NCBI GenBank assembly: GCA_028823175.1 | Contig: JAPKBZ010000003.1 | Coordinates: 1-64,000 of the forward strand | Reading direction: 5' to 3' | Length of the DNA stretch: 64,000 bases | Origin: Myxococcota bacterium | GTDB taxonomy: Bacteria; Myxococcota_A; UBA9160; UBA4427 | Part shown: positions 9,006-17,822 of the stretch, piece after piece | How the letters are laid out: each line of letters starts with the position of its first letter | Position numbering within the stretch: the stretch's first letter is position 1 | Translations under genes and position numbers: made by a program | Notes under the pieces: model-generated | The model's database searches: none | Seen by the model: only the letters and a program-made list of their open reading frames with translations | What the model was told of the DNA's origin: nothing

Positions 9006-9034
9006 CCCCGCCCCTCCCTGCCCCTCCCTGCCCC
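9006..9034 (-). repeat. G-rich tandem repeat, quadruplex-forming pattern
   Basis: The plus strand carries a 10-base unit CCCCTCCCTG twice plus partial copies on both sides. The minus strand therefore has six G-runs of 3-4 separated by 1-2 bases, the classic G-quadruplex pattern. It sits between two convergent stop codons, directly after the stop of the minus-strand hydrolase, so it would lie in that transcript's 3' untranslated region. Confidence 0.6.
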
Positions 9035-10123
9035 TCAGAGCGGGGCCGCGGCGATCCCGCGCGCCGCGAGGAGCGCCACCAGATCGCCCATGATCCACTC
9101 TTGGGCTCGGGCATCACCGCGCAGCGCCGCATCCATGTGGGCAAGGCCGAGGCCCTGCAACAACGCATAGGCGTGGCTGCCGGGGCAGAGTTGAGCGCTG
9201 CTCTTCATCGCGCCGAAGACCTCGGACATATCGGGCCCGCCCGGCCCCGCCCCCGCGATCATGGGCCCCATGGTGCGAAAGAGTTCGTGGGCCTCCTCCA
9301 CCCGGTCGCAGAAATGAAAATGATCCGCGTTCAGCAGGATTACGCCTCGGCTGGGCTCGGGGGTCCGGGCCAACAGATCCCGCATGCCATCCAGCGGAAG
9401 TAACGTGTCAAATTCCGCCACCAGGTAGAGGGTCGGCACCTCGCGCTCCCAACCCAATTCCAGCGCGGCGGCCATGCCCTCGGCCGGGCCTGCCAGGCCC
9501 CCCTCGCTTCGGCCGCCCGCCGGAGCCAGGGGCAACGCGGCTCGGATTCGTTCATCGAGGCCCACCGTCGCCAAGGTCGTCCAGCCCCCAAAACTGTGGC
9601 CCGACATGCCTATGCGCGATTCATCAATCGCGAGCCCCAAATCTCCCGCCAGCGCCCGGTCGATGGCGAACGAGGCGTCCGCGGGCCGGTCTGCGATGAA
9701 CTCGGCCAGTTGGACCTCGGGATCCGGGGCGTTGCGGCCCATGGATTGCTGGACCATGTCCATGGTGGTGTTGCCCACATGATCGACGGCGATCACCGCG
9801 TATCCGTGGCTTGCCCAATGGGTGCAGAGATGCGTGCTCTGGCGCCGCTCTCCCCCAAAACCGTGGGAGAAAACGATGAGCGGAAGCCCAACCGCCGCTC
9901 GGGGAGCGGCATCACGAATGGCCTGCTGAGTGACTTCCGGGGCGAAGGGGCTGGGCTTATAGTGGTCGCACGTCGCCTCATCGAGATCCTGGCCCGCCAG
10001 GGCCTGATCAGCGGGGTACCAGACCTCCACGGGAAGGGCCCGGTCCCGGCTCTCGTCTCGCCAAGTCAGGGTTCGAACACCCACCGCATCCGAGCCCCGC
10101 TCAAAGGGGTCATAGTGAGACAT
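9035..10123 (-). CDS. Alpha/beta hydrolase, PAF-acetylhydrolase/dienelactone-hydrolase-like
   Basis: A 362-aa predicted serine hydrolase. SHGFGGERRQS (86-96) forms the oxyanion region, and the nucleophile elbow is GHSFGG with Ser177. The acid is probably in VAEFDTLLPLDG and the base His in NADHFHF. The N-terminal segment, with ALPVEVWYPAD, is typical of the platelet-activating-factor acetylhydrolase-like group that cleaves short esters. No signal peptide is seen, so it is cytoplasmic. The start ATG at 10123 is preceded by GGAGGAG. It lies downstream of and parallel to the FadB-like gene, 41 bases away, so co-transcription is likely. Confidence 0.83.
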   Translation of the reverse strand: MSHYDPFERGSDAVGVRTLTWRDESRDRALPVEVWYPADQALAGQDLDEATCDHYKPSPFAPEVTQQAIRDAAPRAAVGLPLIVFSHGFGGERRQSTHLCTHWASHGYAVIAVDHVGNTTMDMVQQSMGRNAPDPEVQLAEFIADRPADASFAIDRALAGDLGLAIDESRIGMSGHSFGGWTTLATVGLDERIRAALPLAPAGGRSEGGLAGPAEGMAAALELGWEREVPTLYLVAEFDTLLPLDGMRDLLARTPEPSRGVILLNADHFHFCDRVEEAHELFRTMGPMIAGAGPGGPDMSEVFGAMKSSAQLCPGSHAYALLQGLGLAHMDAALRGDARAQEWIMGDLVALLAARGIAAAPL

Positions 10124-10164
10124 GGCTCTCCTCCTCGAACACCCGTTGCCCGCCTTCCCCGAAC

Positions 10165-12252
10165 CTAGAAACCCAGATCCCGAAAGCTGCTGCCCTCGGC
10201 CACCATTTTTTCGAGCAGTGGCGCAGGCGCAAAGGCATCTCCGTATTCCTTTTGAAGCTCCTGGAGGCGCGCCAGGACACGCTCGAGGCCGACCTGCTCG
10301 GCGTAGAACATCGGCCCGCCCCGATAGACAGGCCAGCCGTAGCCGCTGATCCAGATCACATCGACATCCGAAGCCCGAATCGCCATGCCCTCGTCGAGAA
10401 TCTTCACGCCCTCGTTGATCATCGGGTAAACGCAGCGCTCAAGAATTTCCTCGTCGCTCATCGCACGCGCCGAGTTACCTCCCCGGGCAGCGAATTCGCG
10501 GATCACCTTCTCCACAACCGGCGAAGGGCTCGCTTTGCGATGGGCATCGTAGTCGTAATAGCCGGCGCTGGTCTTCTGGCCCCGACGATCCATTTCGCAG
10601 AGCACATCGCGAACCGTCTCACCTCGCGATTCCGCCTTATTCCAACCGATATCGAGACCGGCCAAATCGCTCATGGCGAAGGGGCCCATGGGCAGGCCAA
10701 AATCGAAGAGGACCCGGTCTACATCCCAGGGCATCGCCCCTTCCATGACCAGGCGATTGGCCTGGGCCTGGCGCGCGGCGAGGATCCGGTTACCTACGAA
10801 GCCGGGGCATACACCAACGAGCGCGGCATTCTTCCCGATGCGCTTCGAGAGGCCCATGGACGTCGCGATCACCGCGTCGGAAGTCGCCTCTCCGCGGACG
10901 ACCTCGACCAACTTCATCACGTTGGCCGGACTGAAGAAGTGAAGTCCGATGACCGCTTCGGGGCGCTCGGTTGACTGGGCAATTTCATTGATATCGAGGG
11001 CCGAGGTATTGCTCGCGAGAATGGCGCCGGGCTTGGCGATCCCATCGAGGCGCGCGAAGATTTCCTTCTTGAGCGGCATACTCTCGAAGACCGCCTCGAT
11101 AACCAGGTCTACGTCGCCCAAGTCTTCCATGGCGAGGGTTCCCGTGATCAGACCCGTCCGGGCCTCCACGTCCTCCGCCGTAATCCGGCCTCGGCTCGCC
11201 GTCCGCTCATAATTCGCGCGGATAACGCCGAGCCCTCGGTCGAGGGCCTCCTGGCTCGTCTCCACCAGGGTGACGGGGAGCCCGACATTCGCAAAATTCA
11301 TCGCGATGCCGCCGCCCATGGTTCCCGCCCCGATAATTCCCACTTTCTGGACCTCGATCGTCGGGGTCTCCCGGGGTACGTCGGGAAGTTTCCAAATCTG
11401 ACGCTCGGCGAAGAAGACGTGGCGCTGGGCCAGGGATTGGGGCCCCGTCAGGAGCTTGCGAAAGAGATCCTGCTCCACGGCGAGACCGGCCTCGAAGCTC
11501 TCACTGTTTACCGCCGCCTCGATGCAGCGCACGTTGTATTCCGGCGCCAGGAAGCCCCGGGTTCGTCGAGCGATGCCGGCCCTAAATTTCTCGAAGATCT
11601 CGGGCTTGCCCCGGGAGGCCTCGAGCTTGTCATCGGATTCGCGAACCTTGCGCAGAGGACGCCCCTCGGCGAGAACCCCCTCGGCGAAGGCAATCGCCGA
11701 AGCCTGGAGATCGTCCTCGGACGCCAATTCGTCCACGAGCCCCAATTCGAGACAGGTGGGAGCCGGCACATGCTGCCCCCCGGTCACCATTTCCAGGGCC
11801 TTCTCGACGCCGACGATTCGCGGCAGGCGCTGGGTTCCCCCCGCCCCCGGCAGCAGACCGAGGTTCACTTCGGGCAGCCCACAACGCGCCGACGGCACCG
11901 CCACGCGGTAGTGGCAGCAGAGCGCGACTTCGAGCCCGCCTCCGAGCGCCGTTCCGTGGATCGCGGCCACCACGGGCTTACTCGAATTCTCAATGGCATC
12001 CTGCACCGCCGAAAGACTCGCGCCCTTGGCGGCACCTCCGAACTCGGTGATGTCCGCGCCCGCGATGAAGGTTCGTCCGCGGCAGATGAGGACCACGGCC
12101 CTGACCGAGGCATCGGCCTCGGCGGCCTGTATGCCCTCGAGCAGGCCGGTTCGCACGGCGGACGAGAGTGCGTTCACCGGGGGTGAGTCAAGGCTCAGAA
12201 TCCCGATTCCGTTTTCGACACTGAAATCGGTCACGTCGTTGATGGGGGCCAT
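10165..12252 (-). CDS. Bifunctional enoyl-CoA hydratase / 3-hydroxyacyl-CoA dehydrogenase
   Basis: A 695-aa beta-oxidation fusion of the FadB/FadJ or peroxisomal bifunctional type. Residues 1-190 are a crotonase domain with both hydratase glutamates present (Glu108 in GGGLEVAL and Glu128 in LPEVNLGLLPGAGG). Residues from about 302 form a Rossmann domain with GAGTMGGGIA (308-317). The dehydrogenase His is in LHFFSPANVMK (about 438), followed by two C-terminal 3HCDH domains. It should convert trans-2-enoyl-CoA to 3-ketoacyl-CoA with NAD. No thiolase gene lies beside it. Upstream on the same strand is a DUF1330 gene 63 bases away. Confidence 0.93.
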   Translation of the reverse strand: MAPINDVTDFSVENGIGILSLDSPPVNALSSAVRTGLLEGIQAAEADASVRAVVLICRGRTFIAGADITEFGGAAKGASLSAVQDAIENSSKPVVAAIHGTALGGGLEVALCCHYRVAVPSARCGLPEVNLGLLPGAGGTQRLPRIVGVEKALEMVTGGQHVPAPTCLELGLVDELASEDDLQASAIAFAEGVLAEGRPLRKVRESDDKLEASRGKPEIFEKFRAGIARRTRGFLAPEYNVRCIEAAVNSESFEAGLAVEQDLFRKLLTGPQSLAQRHVFFAERQIWKLPDVPRETPTIEVQKVGIIGAGTMGGGIAMNFANVGLPVTLVETSQEALDRGLGVIRANYERTASRGRITAEDVEARTGLITGTLAMEDLGDVDLVIEAVFESMPLKKEIFARLDGIAKPGAILASNTSALDINEIAQSTERPEAVIGLHFFSPANVMKLVEVVRGEATSDAVIATSMGLSKRIGKNAALVGVCPGFVGNRILAARQAQANRLVMEGAMPWDVDRVLFDFGLPMGPFAMSDLAGLDIGWNKAESRGETVRDVLCEMDRRGQKTSAGYYDYDAHRKASPSPVVEKVIREFAARGGNSARAMSDEEILERCVYPMINEGVKILDEGMAIRASDVDVIWISGYGWPVYRGGPMFYAEQVGLERVLARLQELQKEYGDAFAPAPLLEKMVAEGSSFRDLGF

Positions 12253-12315
12253 ATTTTTCCTTTTCCAAGAGAGTCCTGAGCCGGTGAGTGTCGGCCTATA
12301 GACGATCGGGATAGA

Positions 12316-12735
12316 CTAGCCGAACTCGGCTTCCTCCCCGGGAGTGGTGGTGATATTCAACTGGCCCGCCAGGCCCGCGAGACGATGAACCTCGATGGCC
12401 TGAAACTCGGGGGAGCTGGCAATCGTGATCAGGCTCTGGGGCGAGGGATATTCGGCGATGGCCACCACATCCCACAATTCCCCAACCTCGCCGAGAAGCA
12501 GGTTCTCCACCCTGCCCATAAAGGTGATTCCCCCGCCGTTGGCCTCCAGCAGCTTGTTCATCTCTTGCGCGTAACGGCCGTAGGCCTCTTTGCCCGAGAT
12601 GTCGGCATCCCGTCCGTCGGGATACTCGGCCTTTTCCTTGAATTTCAGGAGATTCACCATGGCGATGCGTCCCTCGCCCCCGATGAACTCCATCACTTGC
12701 TCGCGCTCGGGCGTGACTGCATTCTCGACCTTCAT
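12316..12735 (-). CDS. DUF1330-like small protein
   Basis: A 139-aa cytoplasmic protein with a dimeric alpha-beta (ferredoxin-like) barrel signature: MVNLLKFKEKAEYPDG near residue 25, a central YGRYAQEM helix, and the closing WDVVAIAEYPSPQSL strand with a following helix. DUF1330 proteins have no agreed function; the fold is shared with EthD and antibiotic-monooxygenase-like proteins that handle aromatic or lipid substrates. The ATG at 12735 is chosen for AAGGAG 6 bases upstream; an in-frame extension to 12837 lacks family similarity. It is divergent from the dehalogenase gene, across an AT-rich control region. Confidence 0.78.
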   Translation of the reverse strand: MKVENAVTPEREQVMEFIGGEGRIAMVNLLKFKEKAEYPDGRDADISGKEAYGRYAQEMNKLLEANGGGITFMGRVENLLLGEVGELWDVVAIAEYPSPQSLITIASSPEFQAIEVHRLAGLAGQLNITTTPGEEAEFG

Positions 12736-12805
12736 GGCGTCTCCTTTGAGTGGGGTCCCGAAGCCGCGAGGCGGCCTTCCGTACCCTCTGGGCTCTTCGC
12801 GCATC

Positions 12806-12837
12806 GGTATTGACACTTCTATTCTGACATATACCAT
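12806..12837 (+). promoter_or_regulatory. Candidate sigma70 promoter with operator-like symmetry
   Basis: TTGACA (12810-12815) and TACCAT (12832-12837) are spaced by 16 bases and read toward the dehalogenase gene at 12914. The same segment is bracketed by GGTAT and ATACC as an inverted repeat (12806-12835) and contains TGACA twice in direct orientation. It is clearly AT-rich against GC-rich surroundings. A promoter with an overlapping repressor site serving one or both divergent genes is inferred. Confidence 0.4.
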
Positions 12838-12913
12838 GCCAAAATAAACAGAGCGCGTAAACCGTGCGCCCTACCCTTTGGCACCCATCCCCTTGCGAGC
12901 CCAGGAGATCCTC

Positions 12914-13924
12914 ATGAAAACCCTACGAACCCCCGACGAGCGCTTCGAAAACCTCCCCGGCTACGCCTATGCGCCCCAGTACACCGAGGTCCCTGACGGT
13001 GACGGCGGCCACCTGCGCATCCACCACATCGACGAGGGTCCGAGCGATGGCCCGGTGGTTCTCTGCATGCACGGGCAGCCCACCTGGAGCTACCTCTACC
13101 GTCACATGATCCCCCTGCTCAACGCCTCGGGGCTGCGCGTGCTCGCCCCGGATCTCGTGGGCTACGGGCGCTCGGACAAGCCCGCCAGCCGGGAGGACTA
13201 CAGTTATCAGGCCCAGGTCGATTGGATGAATGCCTGGCTCGTCGCCAACGATGTGAAGCGGGCCACCTTTTTTGGCCAGGATTGGGGCGGCCTAATCGGC
13301 CTGCGCGTGGTCGCCGAAAATCCCGAACGCTTCGACCGGGTGGTGATCTCCAATACCGGGCTTCCCCTCCCCCAGGCCACCCCGGATGAAGTCGTCGAAA
13401 AAGTCCGGCGCTTTCGCGCCGAGGCCCCAACCCCGAGTCTGCCCGAGGTCTTCGCGGCCCTGTCCAATCCCGAGGGCAGGCATTTCGCCGAGGTCTTCGC
13501 GTATTGGCAAAAGTGGTGCTGGGAGTCCGAGGACCTTCCCGTGGGCATGAGCGTGGCGGCAACAATCGACGGGCGCACTACGTCCCCCGAAGAAGTCGCC
13601 GCCTACGACGCCCCATTCCCCGACCCGAGCTACAAGATGGGACCGCGCGCCATGCCGAGCCAGGTCCCCACCCTGCCCGACGACCCCTCGGTGGAGGCCA
13701 ACCAGCGCGCCTGGCAGGTCTTCGAAAAATGGGAGAAGCCCTTCCTCACGGCCTTCACGGACAACGACCCCGTCAGCGGCGGCGGGGAGCAGCCCTTCCA
13801 ACGCCAGGTCCCCGGGGCGGCGGGTCAGCCCCACCAGACCATCGAGGGGGGAGGCCATTTCGTGCAAGAAGGTCGGGCCGAAGCGCTCTCTCAGATCATC
13901 TGCCAATTCGTCAAGGCGGGGTAA
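12914..13924 (+). CDS. Haloalkane dehalogenase, subfamily I type
   Basis: A 336-aa alpha/beta hydrolase predicted to replace halogen by hydroxyl in alkyl halides. HGQPTWSYLYR (54-64) gives the oxyanion loop. The nucleophile is Asp123 with halide-binding Trp124 (GQDWGG). The cap Trp-rich segment YWQKWCW (198-204) matches the second halide tryptophan of HLD-I enzymes. The acid lies in FTDNDPVSGG (281-290) and the base is His315 (GGGHFVQE). AGGAG lies 6 bases before the ATG at 12914; a longer in-frame start at 12878 is unlikely. The substrate is unknown and could be a natural marine halocarbon. Epoxide-hydrolase activity is less likely because of the Trp residues. Confidence 0.88.
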   Translation: MKTLRTPDERFENLPGYAYAPQYTEVPDGDGGHLRIHHIDEGPSDGPVVLCMHGQPTWSYLYRHMIPLLNASGLRVLAPDLVGYGRSDKPASREDYSYQAQVDWMNAWLVANDVKRATFFGQDWGGLIGLRVVAENPERFDRVVISNTGLPLPQATPDEVVEKVRRFRAEAPTPSLPEVFAALSNPEGRHFAEVFAYWQKWCWESEDLPVGMSVAATIDGRTTSPEEVAAYDAPFPDPSYKMGPRAMPSQVPTLPDDPSVEANQRAWQVFEKWEKPFLTAFTDNDPVSGGGEQPFQRQVPGAAGQPHQTIEGGGHFVQEGRAEALSQIICQFVKAG

Positions 13925-14118
13925 GCGGGCGAGATAGGCCGAGGCGGGGATGAACGAGGCGACGCCGAACCTGGGGGGGCCAATACCGCGGAGAGCAAGC
14001 CGCACAGCCGACGACCATGCCTCTTTTGCGCATGGCAGGCGGGCAGTCCCTTTCATAGCATGACAGGCCCGGGGCCCGGTCAGAACGCCGGCGCCCGGGC
14101 GCCAGGGAAGGAATCGCA

Positions 14119-14943
14119 GTGGAAATCCGAGACCGAATTGCAGTCATCACCGGCGGGGCCAGTGGCATCGGCCGGAGCCTCGTCGAACGTTTTCATGCGG
14201 ACGGAGCACGCCACCTGGTCGTCGTCGATCGCGACGAAGCCGGCGCCAGGGCCGTAGCCGAGAGTGTCGGGGGAACCGGCATAGCAGCCGATGTCTCAAA
14301 CGAGGAATCCATCCGGGAACTCGTCGACCGCATCGAAACCGACCAGGGCCCCATCGACGTCTTCTTTTCCAACGCGGGCTACGTCACCCTCGGCGGTCTC
14401 GAGGCCCCCACCGAAGATCTCCAGCGAATGTGGGAGGTCCATGTCCTCGCCCACCTCTTTGCGGCCCGGGCCATGATTCCCCGCATGGCCAGCCGCGGCG
14501 AGGGCTACCTGATGAGCACCGCGTCGGCGGCGGGTCTGCTCTCGCAATTCGGCTCCCTCCACTACGCCCTCACCAAGCACGCCGCAGTCTCCCTGGCCGA
14601 GTGGATCGCCATCACCCACGGCCACCAGGGCATCCGGGTTTCGGTCCTTTGCCCCCAGGCGGTGGCGACCCATATTGGGGACAACAGTCCCGACCGGGAC
14701 AAGATGGGCACCGGCTTCAACGTAGCCAGCGGCGACGGCACTCTCCAACCCGAAGACGTGGCCCAGGTCATCACCGAGGCCATGGCGGCCGAGCGTTTCC
14801 ACATCCTTCCCCACCCCGAGGTGGCCAAATACGTCGAGCGCAAGGGCGCTGACGTCGACCGTTGGATCGGGGGCATGCAGCGCTGGCAGGGAAGCCTCTT
14901 CCCTGCGGACCAACACCCCTCGACCTGGCTCACAGGCAAATAG
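14119..14943 (+). CDS. Short-chain dehydrogenase/reductase
   Basis: A 274-aa classical SDR. TGGASGIG (11-18) binds the cofactor, and Asp37-Arg38 after the second strand suggests NAD preference. The usual NNAG reads SNAG (84-87), and the catalytic residues are Ser136, Tyr149 and Lys153 (YALTK). The C-terminal tail of about 60 residues (WIGGMQRWQG) is rich in Trp and Gly and probably lines the substrate pocket. The start is GTG at 14119, after AAGGAAT; no ATG lies between it and the glycine motif. It is followed by another SDR 71 bases downstream in the same direction, suggesting one operon with the phosphotransferase-like gene. Confidence 0.86.
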   Translation: MEIRDRIAVITGGASGIGRSLVERFHADGARHLVVVDRDEAGARAVAESVGGTGIAADVSNEESIRELVDRIETDQGPIDVFFSNAGYVTLGGLEAPTEDLQRMWEVHVLAHLFAARAMIPRMASRGEGYLMSTASAAGLLSQFGSLHYALTKHAAVSLAEWIAITHGHQGIRVSVLCPQAVATHIGDNSPDRDKMGTGFNVASGDGTLQPEDVAQVITEAMAAERFHILPHPEVAKYVERKGADVDRWIGGMQRWQGSLFPADQHPSTWLTGK

Positions 14944-15014
14944 AGCCTGCTCGAAGCCCATGCCGGCCGAGCAGCGCCGGCGGGGGCGTGCCCAGGCAAC
15001 CCAAAGGAGAAAAT

Positions 15015-15800
15015 ATGTCCATTCAAAGTGATCTCTTCGACCTAACCGGGAAGGTCGCCGTCATCACCGGCTCCTCCAAGGGGATCGGCCGCTCCATTGC
15101 CACGGCTCTGGCCGAGCACGGCGCCAAGGTCGTCATCTCGAGCCGAAAGCCCGACCCCTGCGCGGAAGTCGCGGCCGATATCAACAGCCGCTGCGCCGAT
15201 CACCCTGGGGAGGCCATCGCCATCCCGGCCAATATCGGCTCCAAGGAAGACCTCCAGAATCTGGTCGACCGAACCCGGGAGCAATGGGGGCAAATCGACA
15301 TCCTGGTCTGCAACGCCGCGGTCAATCCCTATTACGGGCCGTCGATGGATATTCCCGACGGCGCCTTCGACAAGATCATGTCCAGCAATATCAAGTCCAA
15401 CCACTGGCTTTGCAATATGGTGATCCCCGAGATGACCGAGCGCAAAGACGGCTCCATCATCATCGTCTCCAGCATCGGCGGCCTCAAGGCCAGTACCGTC
15501 ATCGGTGCCTACAATATTTCCAAGGCCGCCGATTTCGCTCTAGTGCGCAACCTCGCCGCCGAGCACGGCCCAAATAATATTCGAGTGAATGCCATCGCCC
15601 CCGGACTCATCCGCACCGATTTCGCTCGCGCCCTGTGGGAGAACCCAACAACCCTCAAGCACGCCACTTCGAGCACGCCCCTTCGCCGCATCGGCGAACC
15701 CGACGAACTTGCCGGAGTAGCCGTCTTTCTGGCCTCCCGAGCGGGCAATTTCGCCACCGGTCAGAATTTCGTCGTCGACGGCGGCCAGACCATCGTCTGA
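15015..15800 (+). CDS. SDR-family oxidoreductase, FabG/DHRS4-like
   Basis: A 261-aa SDR. TGSSKGIG (18-25) plus Ser42-Ser43-Arg44 after beta-2 indicates NADP use. The structural motif is CNAAVNP in place of NNAG, and the catalytic residues are Ser153, Tyr166 and Lys170 (YNISK). The C-terminal NFATGQNFVVDGG is the standard FabG-type ending. AAAGGAGA lies just before the ATG at 15015; an in-frame extension upstream overlaps the preceding gene and has no motif. It is the middle gene of a three-gene run (SDR, SDR, APH-like). In bacteria this trio often accompanies acyl-CoA dehydrogenases, but none is present here. Confidence 0.9.
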   Translation: MSIQSDLFDLTGKVAVITGSSKGIGRSIATALAEHGAKVVISSRKPDPCAEVAADINSRCADHPGEAIAIPANIGSKEDLQNLVDRTREQWGQIDILVCNAAVNPYYGPSMDIPDGAFDKIMSSNIKSNHWLCNMVIPEMTERKDGSIIIVSSIGGLKASTVIGAYNISKAADFALVRNLAAEHGPNNIRVNAIAPGLIRTDFARALWENPTTLKHATSSTPLRRIGEPDELAGVAVFLASRAGNFATGQNFVVDGGQTIV

Positions 15801-15858
15801 TTCCGGGCTCACAAGGAAACGAAGGGGACGCACCCCAGCAAAGAAAGGACCCCCTCCC

Positions 15859-16911
15859 ATGGAGGCCGACCAGCCCGCCGAAACCCGCGACGACGAAAAA
15901 TTCGACGAAGCCCGACTGGCACACTATCTCGCCGAAAACGTCCCCGAACTCAGCGGCGACCTCTCGGTCGAACAATTCCACGGCGGCCACGCAAACCTCA
16001 CCTATGCCCTCACCGTGGGCGACACCCAACTCGTCCTGCGCCGACCGCCCCTCGGGCCCGTTGCCCCTCGCTCTCACGATATGCGACGCGAGCACAAGGG
16101 ACTTTCGGCCCTGGGCCCCCTCTACCCCCACTCGCCTCGGGCCATTCATCTCTGCGAGGACGAGAGCATCATCGGCGCGATCTTCTTCCTGATGGAGAGG
16201 CGCCAAGGCTACGTAATCCGCAACGATTGGCCGAGCGAACTCCCCGACGACCCCGCCCTGCGACGACAGATCAGCGAATCCCTCATCGATGCCCTGGCGG
16301 ATCTGCACACCGTCGATGCCACCCGACCCGAACTGGCCTCCCTGGGAAAGCCCGAAGGCTTCGTGGAACGCCAGGTCACGGGCTGGTTCGGCCGCTGGGA
16401 AAAGGCCAAGACCCGGGAGATTCCGGCCATGGAGGAACTCGGTGCCTGGCTCCTGGCTCGGATCCCCCAATCGTCCCAGGTCTCGGTACTCCACAACGAT
16501 TACAAGCTCGACAACGCCATGTACTCCCTCGACGAACCCGGCCGTCTTGTCGCGGTCTTCGACTGGGACATGGTCACCGTCGGCGACCCCCTGGTCGACC
16601 TCGGTACTCTTCTCGGCTATTGGACCGACCCGGGAGACAGCCTACCCCGGGGCACCAATCAATTGATGATGCAGCACCCCGGCTTTCTCGATCGCCAGGG
16701 CCTCGCCGACCGCTATGCCCAGCGAACGGGCTTCGATCTCGCGGGTCTCGCCTTCTACGAAACCTTCGCGCTCTTCAAGACCGCGGTGGTCATCGAACAG
16801 ATCTACGTCCGATGGGTTCGTGGCCAAACGAAGGACGATCGCTTCCAGGCCATGGGCGCCATGGTTCCCCACCTCGCCGAAGCCGCCCAACTCGCGGCAT
16901 CGAAAGCCTGA
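15859..16911 (+). CDS. APH-like phosphotransferase family protein (ACAD10/11-type kinase)
   Basis: A 350-aa protein kinase-like fold protein. The glycine-poor N-lobe FHGGHANLTY (40-49) precedes the ATP-lysine region QLVLRRPP. The catalytic loop is VLHNDYKLDNAMY with Asp214, and the metal site is FDWDMVTVGDP (Asp235/Asp237). It resembles the kinase domain fused to acyl-CoA dehydrogenases ACAD10/11, which phosphorylates 4-hydroxyacyl-CoA so the hydroxyl can be removed for beta-oxidation. That role fits the neighbouring SDRs but is inference. It is the last gene of the run and converges on the metallo-hydrolase at 16926. Confidence 0.87.
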   Translation: MEADQPAETRDDEKFDEARLAHYLAENVPELSGDLSVEQFHGGHANLTYALTVGDTQLVLRRPPLGPVAPRSHDMRREHKGLSALGPLYPHSPRAIHLCEDESIIGAIFFLMERRQGYVIRNDWPSELPDDPALRRQISESLIDALADLHTVDATRPELASLGKPEGFVERQVTGWFGRWEKAKTREIPAMEELGAWLLARIPQSSQVSVLHNDYKLDNAMYSLDEPGRLVAVFDWDMVTVGDPLVDLGTLLGYWTDPGDSLPRGTNQLMMQHPGFLDRQGLADRYAQRTGFDLAGLAFYETFALFKTAVVIEQIYVRWVRGQTKDDRFQAMGAMVPHLAEAAQLAASKA

Positions 16912-16925
16912 GAGGCCCGGCCGGA

Positions 16926-17783
16926 TCAGGCGTCGAGTCTGTAGGCATCTCCGTCGCGCACCAAGCGCCCCGCCGTCGGCCCCGCGAAATGGGTCCCGAT
17001 AACGAGGGTCGGCGTGCCCGCGTAGCGGTCCATGAAATCTCGCCGAGTACGATCGGCGAGTTTCGGATCACTATCGGCCTTATCCTCCCAGCCCGGGTAG
17101 GCGAATTGTGCGGGATGGTGCACGAGATCCCCCGTGATGATTGCCTCTTCGCCCCGGGATGAAATTCGCACGGCGACGTGCCCGGGCGTATGCCCCGGCG
17201 TGGACTCGAAGCGGACGCCTTCGGCGACCTCGGCGTCGACCTCGACGAGATCGACCAGCCCGGCATCAAAGATCGGCTGGACCGAGTCGCCCAGGATCGT
17301 TTGCGTCAAATCATCCTTCTCTGCCGACCAGTGCTCCCACTCGGGGCGGGCAACCAAAGTCCGCGCGTTCGTAAACGTGGGTACCCAACGGTCGCCGACC
17401 CAGCGCGTATTCCAACCCACGTGGTCCACGTGGAGATGGGTACACACCACCGTGTCAACCCGTTCCACCGGGAAGCCGGCGTCGGCCAAATCCTCCAGGA
17501 AGGGATTCTGGAGTTTGTGCCATGCCTTCATGGGCAGGCGGTCCTTGTCGTTCCCAATGCAGGTATCGACCATGATGCAGCGATCCGCCGACTCGATGAG
17601 AAGACTGTGGACGCTTCCCAGAGCGTCGCCGGCCGGATCGACATAGGGACCGATCCACGGGATCGTCCCCAAGTTTTCGACCGTGGCATCGGGCAGGATG
17701 AAGCGCATACCCGGGGCTTCTATCTCCTGGACTCGGGTGATCGTGATATCGCCGACTTGCCAGCGCAGGATCTCTTTCTTCAT
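16926..17783 (-). CDS. MBL-fold metallo-hydrolase
   Basis: A 285-aa metallo-beta-lactamase-fold enzyme without signal peptide. The metal ligands are visible as THLHVDHVGW (His116, His118, Asp120, His121), His198 in TPGHTPGH and Asp219 in ITGDLVHHP, with a final His in IGTHFAGPT. This is a dinuclear zinc pattern. The phrase CTHLHVDHVGWNT is shared with the AttM/quorum-quenching lactonase and alkylsulfatase-like branches, so lactone or ester hydrolysis is possible; the substrate is unknown. It lies 39 bases downstream of the amidase and is probably co-transcribed with it. Confidence 0.86.
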   Translation of the reverse strand: MKKEILRWQVGDITITRVQEIEAPGMRFILPDATVENLGTIPWIGPYVDPAGDALGSVHSLLIESADRCIMVDTCIGNDKDRLPMKAWHKLQNPFLEDLADAGFPVERVDTVVCTHLHVDHVGWNTRWVGDRWVPTFTNARTLVARPEWEHWSAEKDDLTQTILGDSVQPIFDAGLVDLVEVDAEVAEGVRFESTPGHTPGHVAVRISSRGEEAIITGDLVHHPAQFAYPGWEDKADSDPKLADRTRRDFMDRYAGTPTLVIGTHFAGPTAGRLVRDGDAYRLDA

Positions 17784-17822
17784 GCCCCAAGCCTAGCCGG
17801 AAGGTCTCGCAACCCGCAACGC

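Noticed and set aside
14090-14103. 14-bp perfect palindrome GGCGCCCGGGCGCC before an SDR gene
   Set aside because: Such palindromes arise easily in very GC-rich DNA and no half-site repeats occur nearby.
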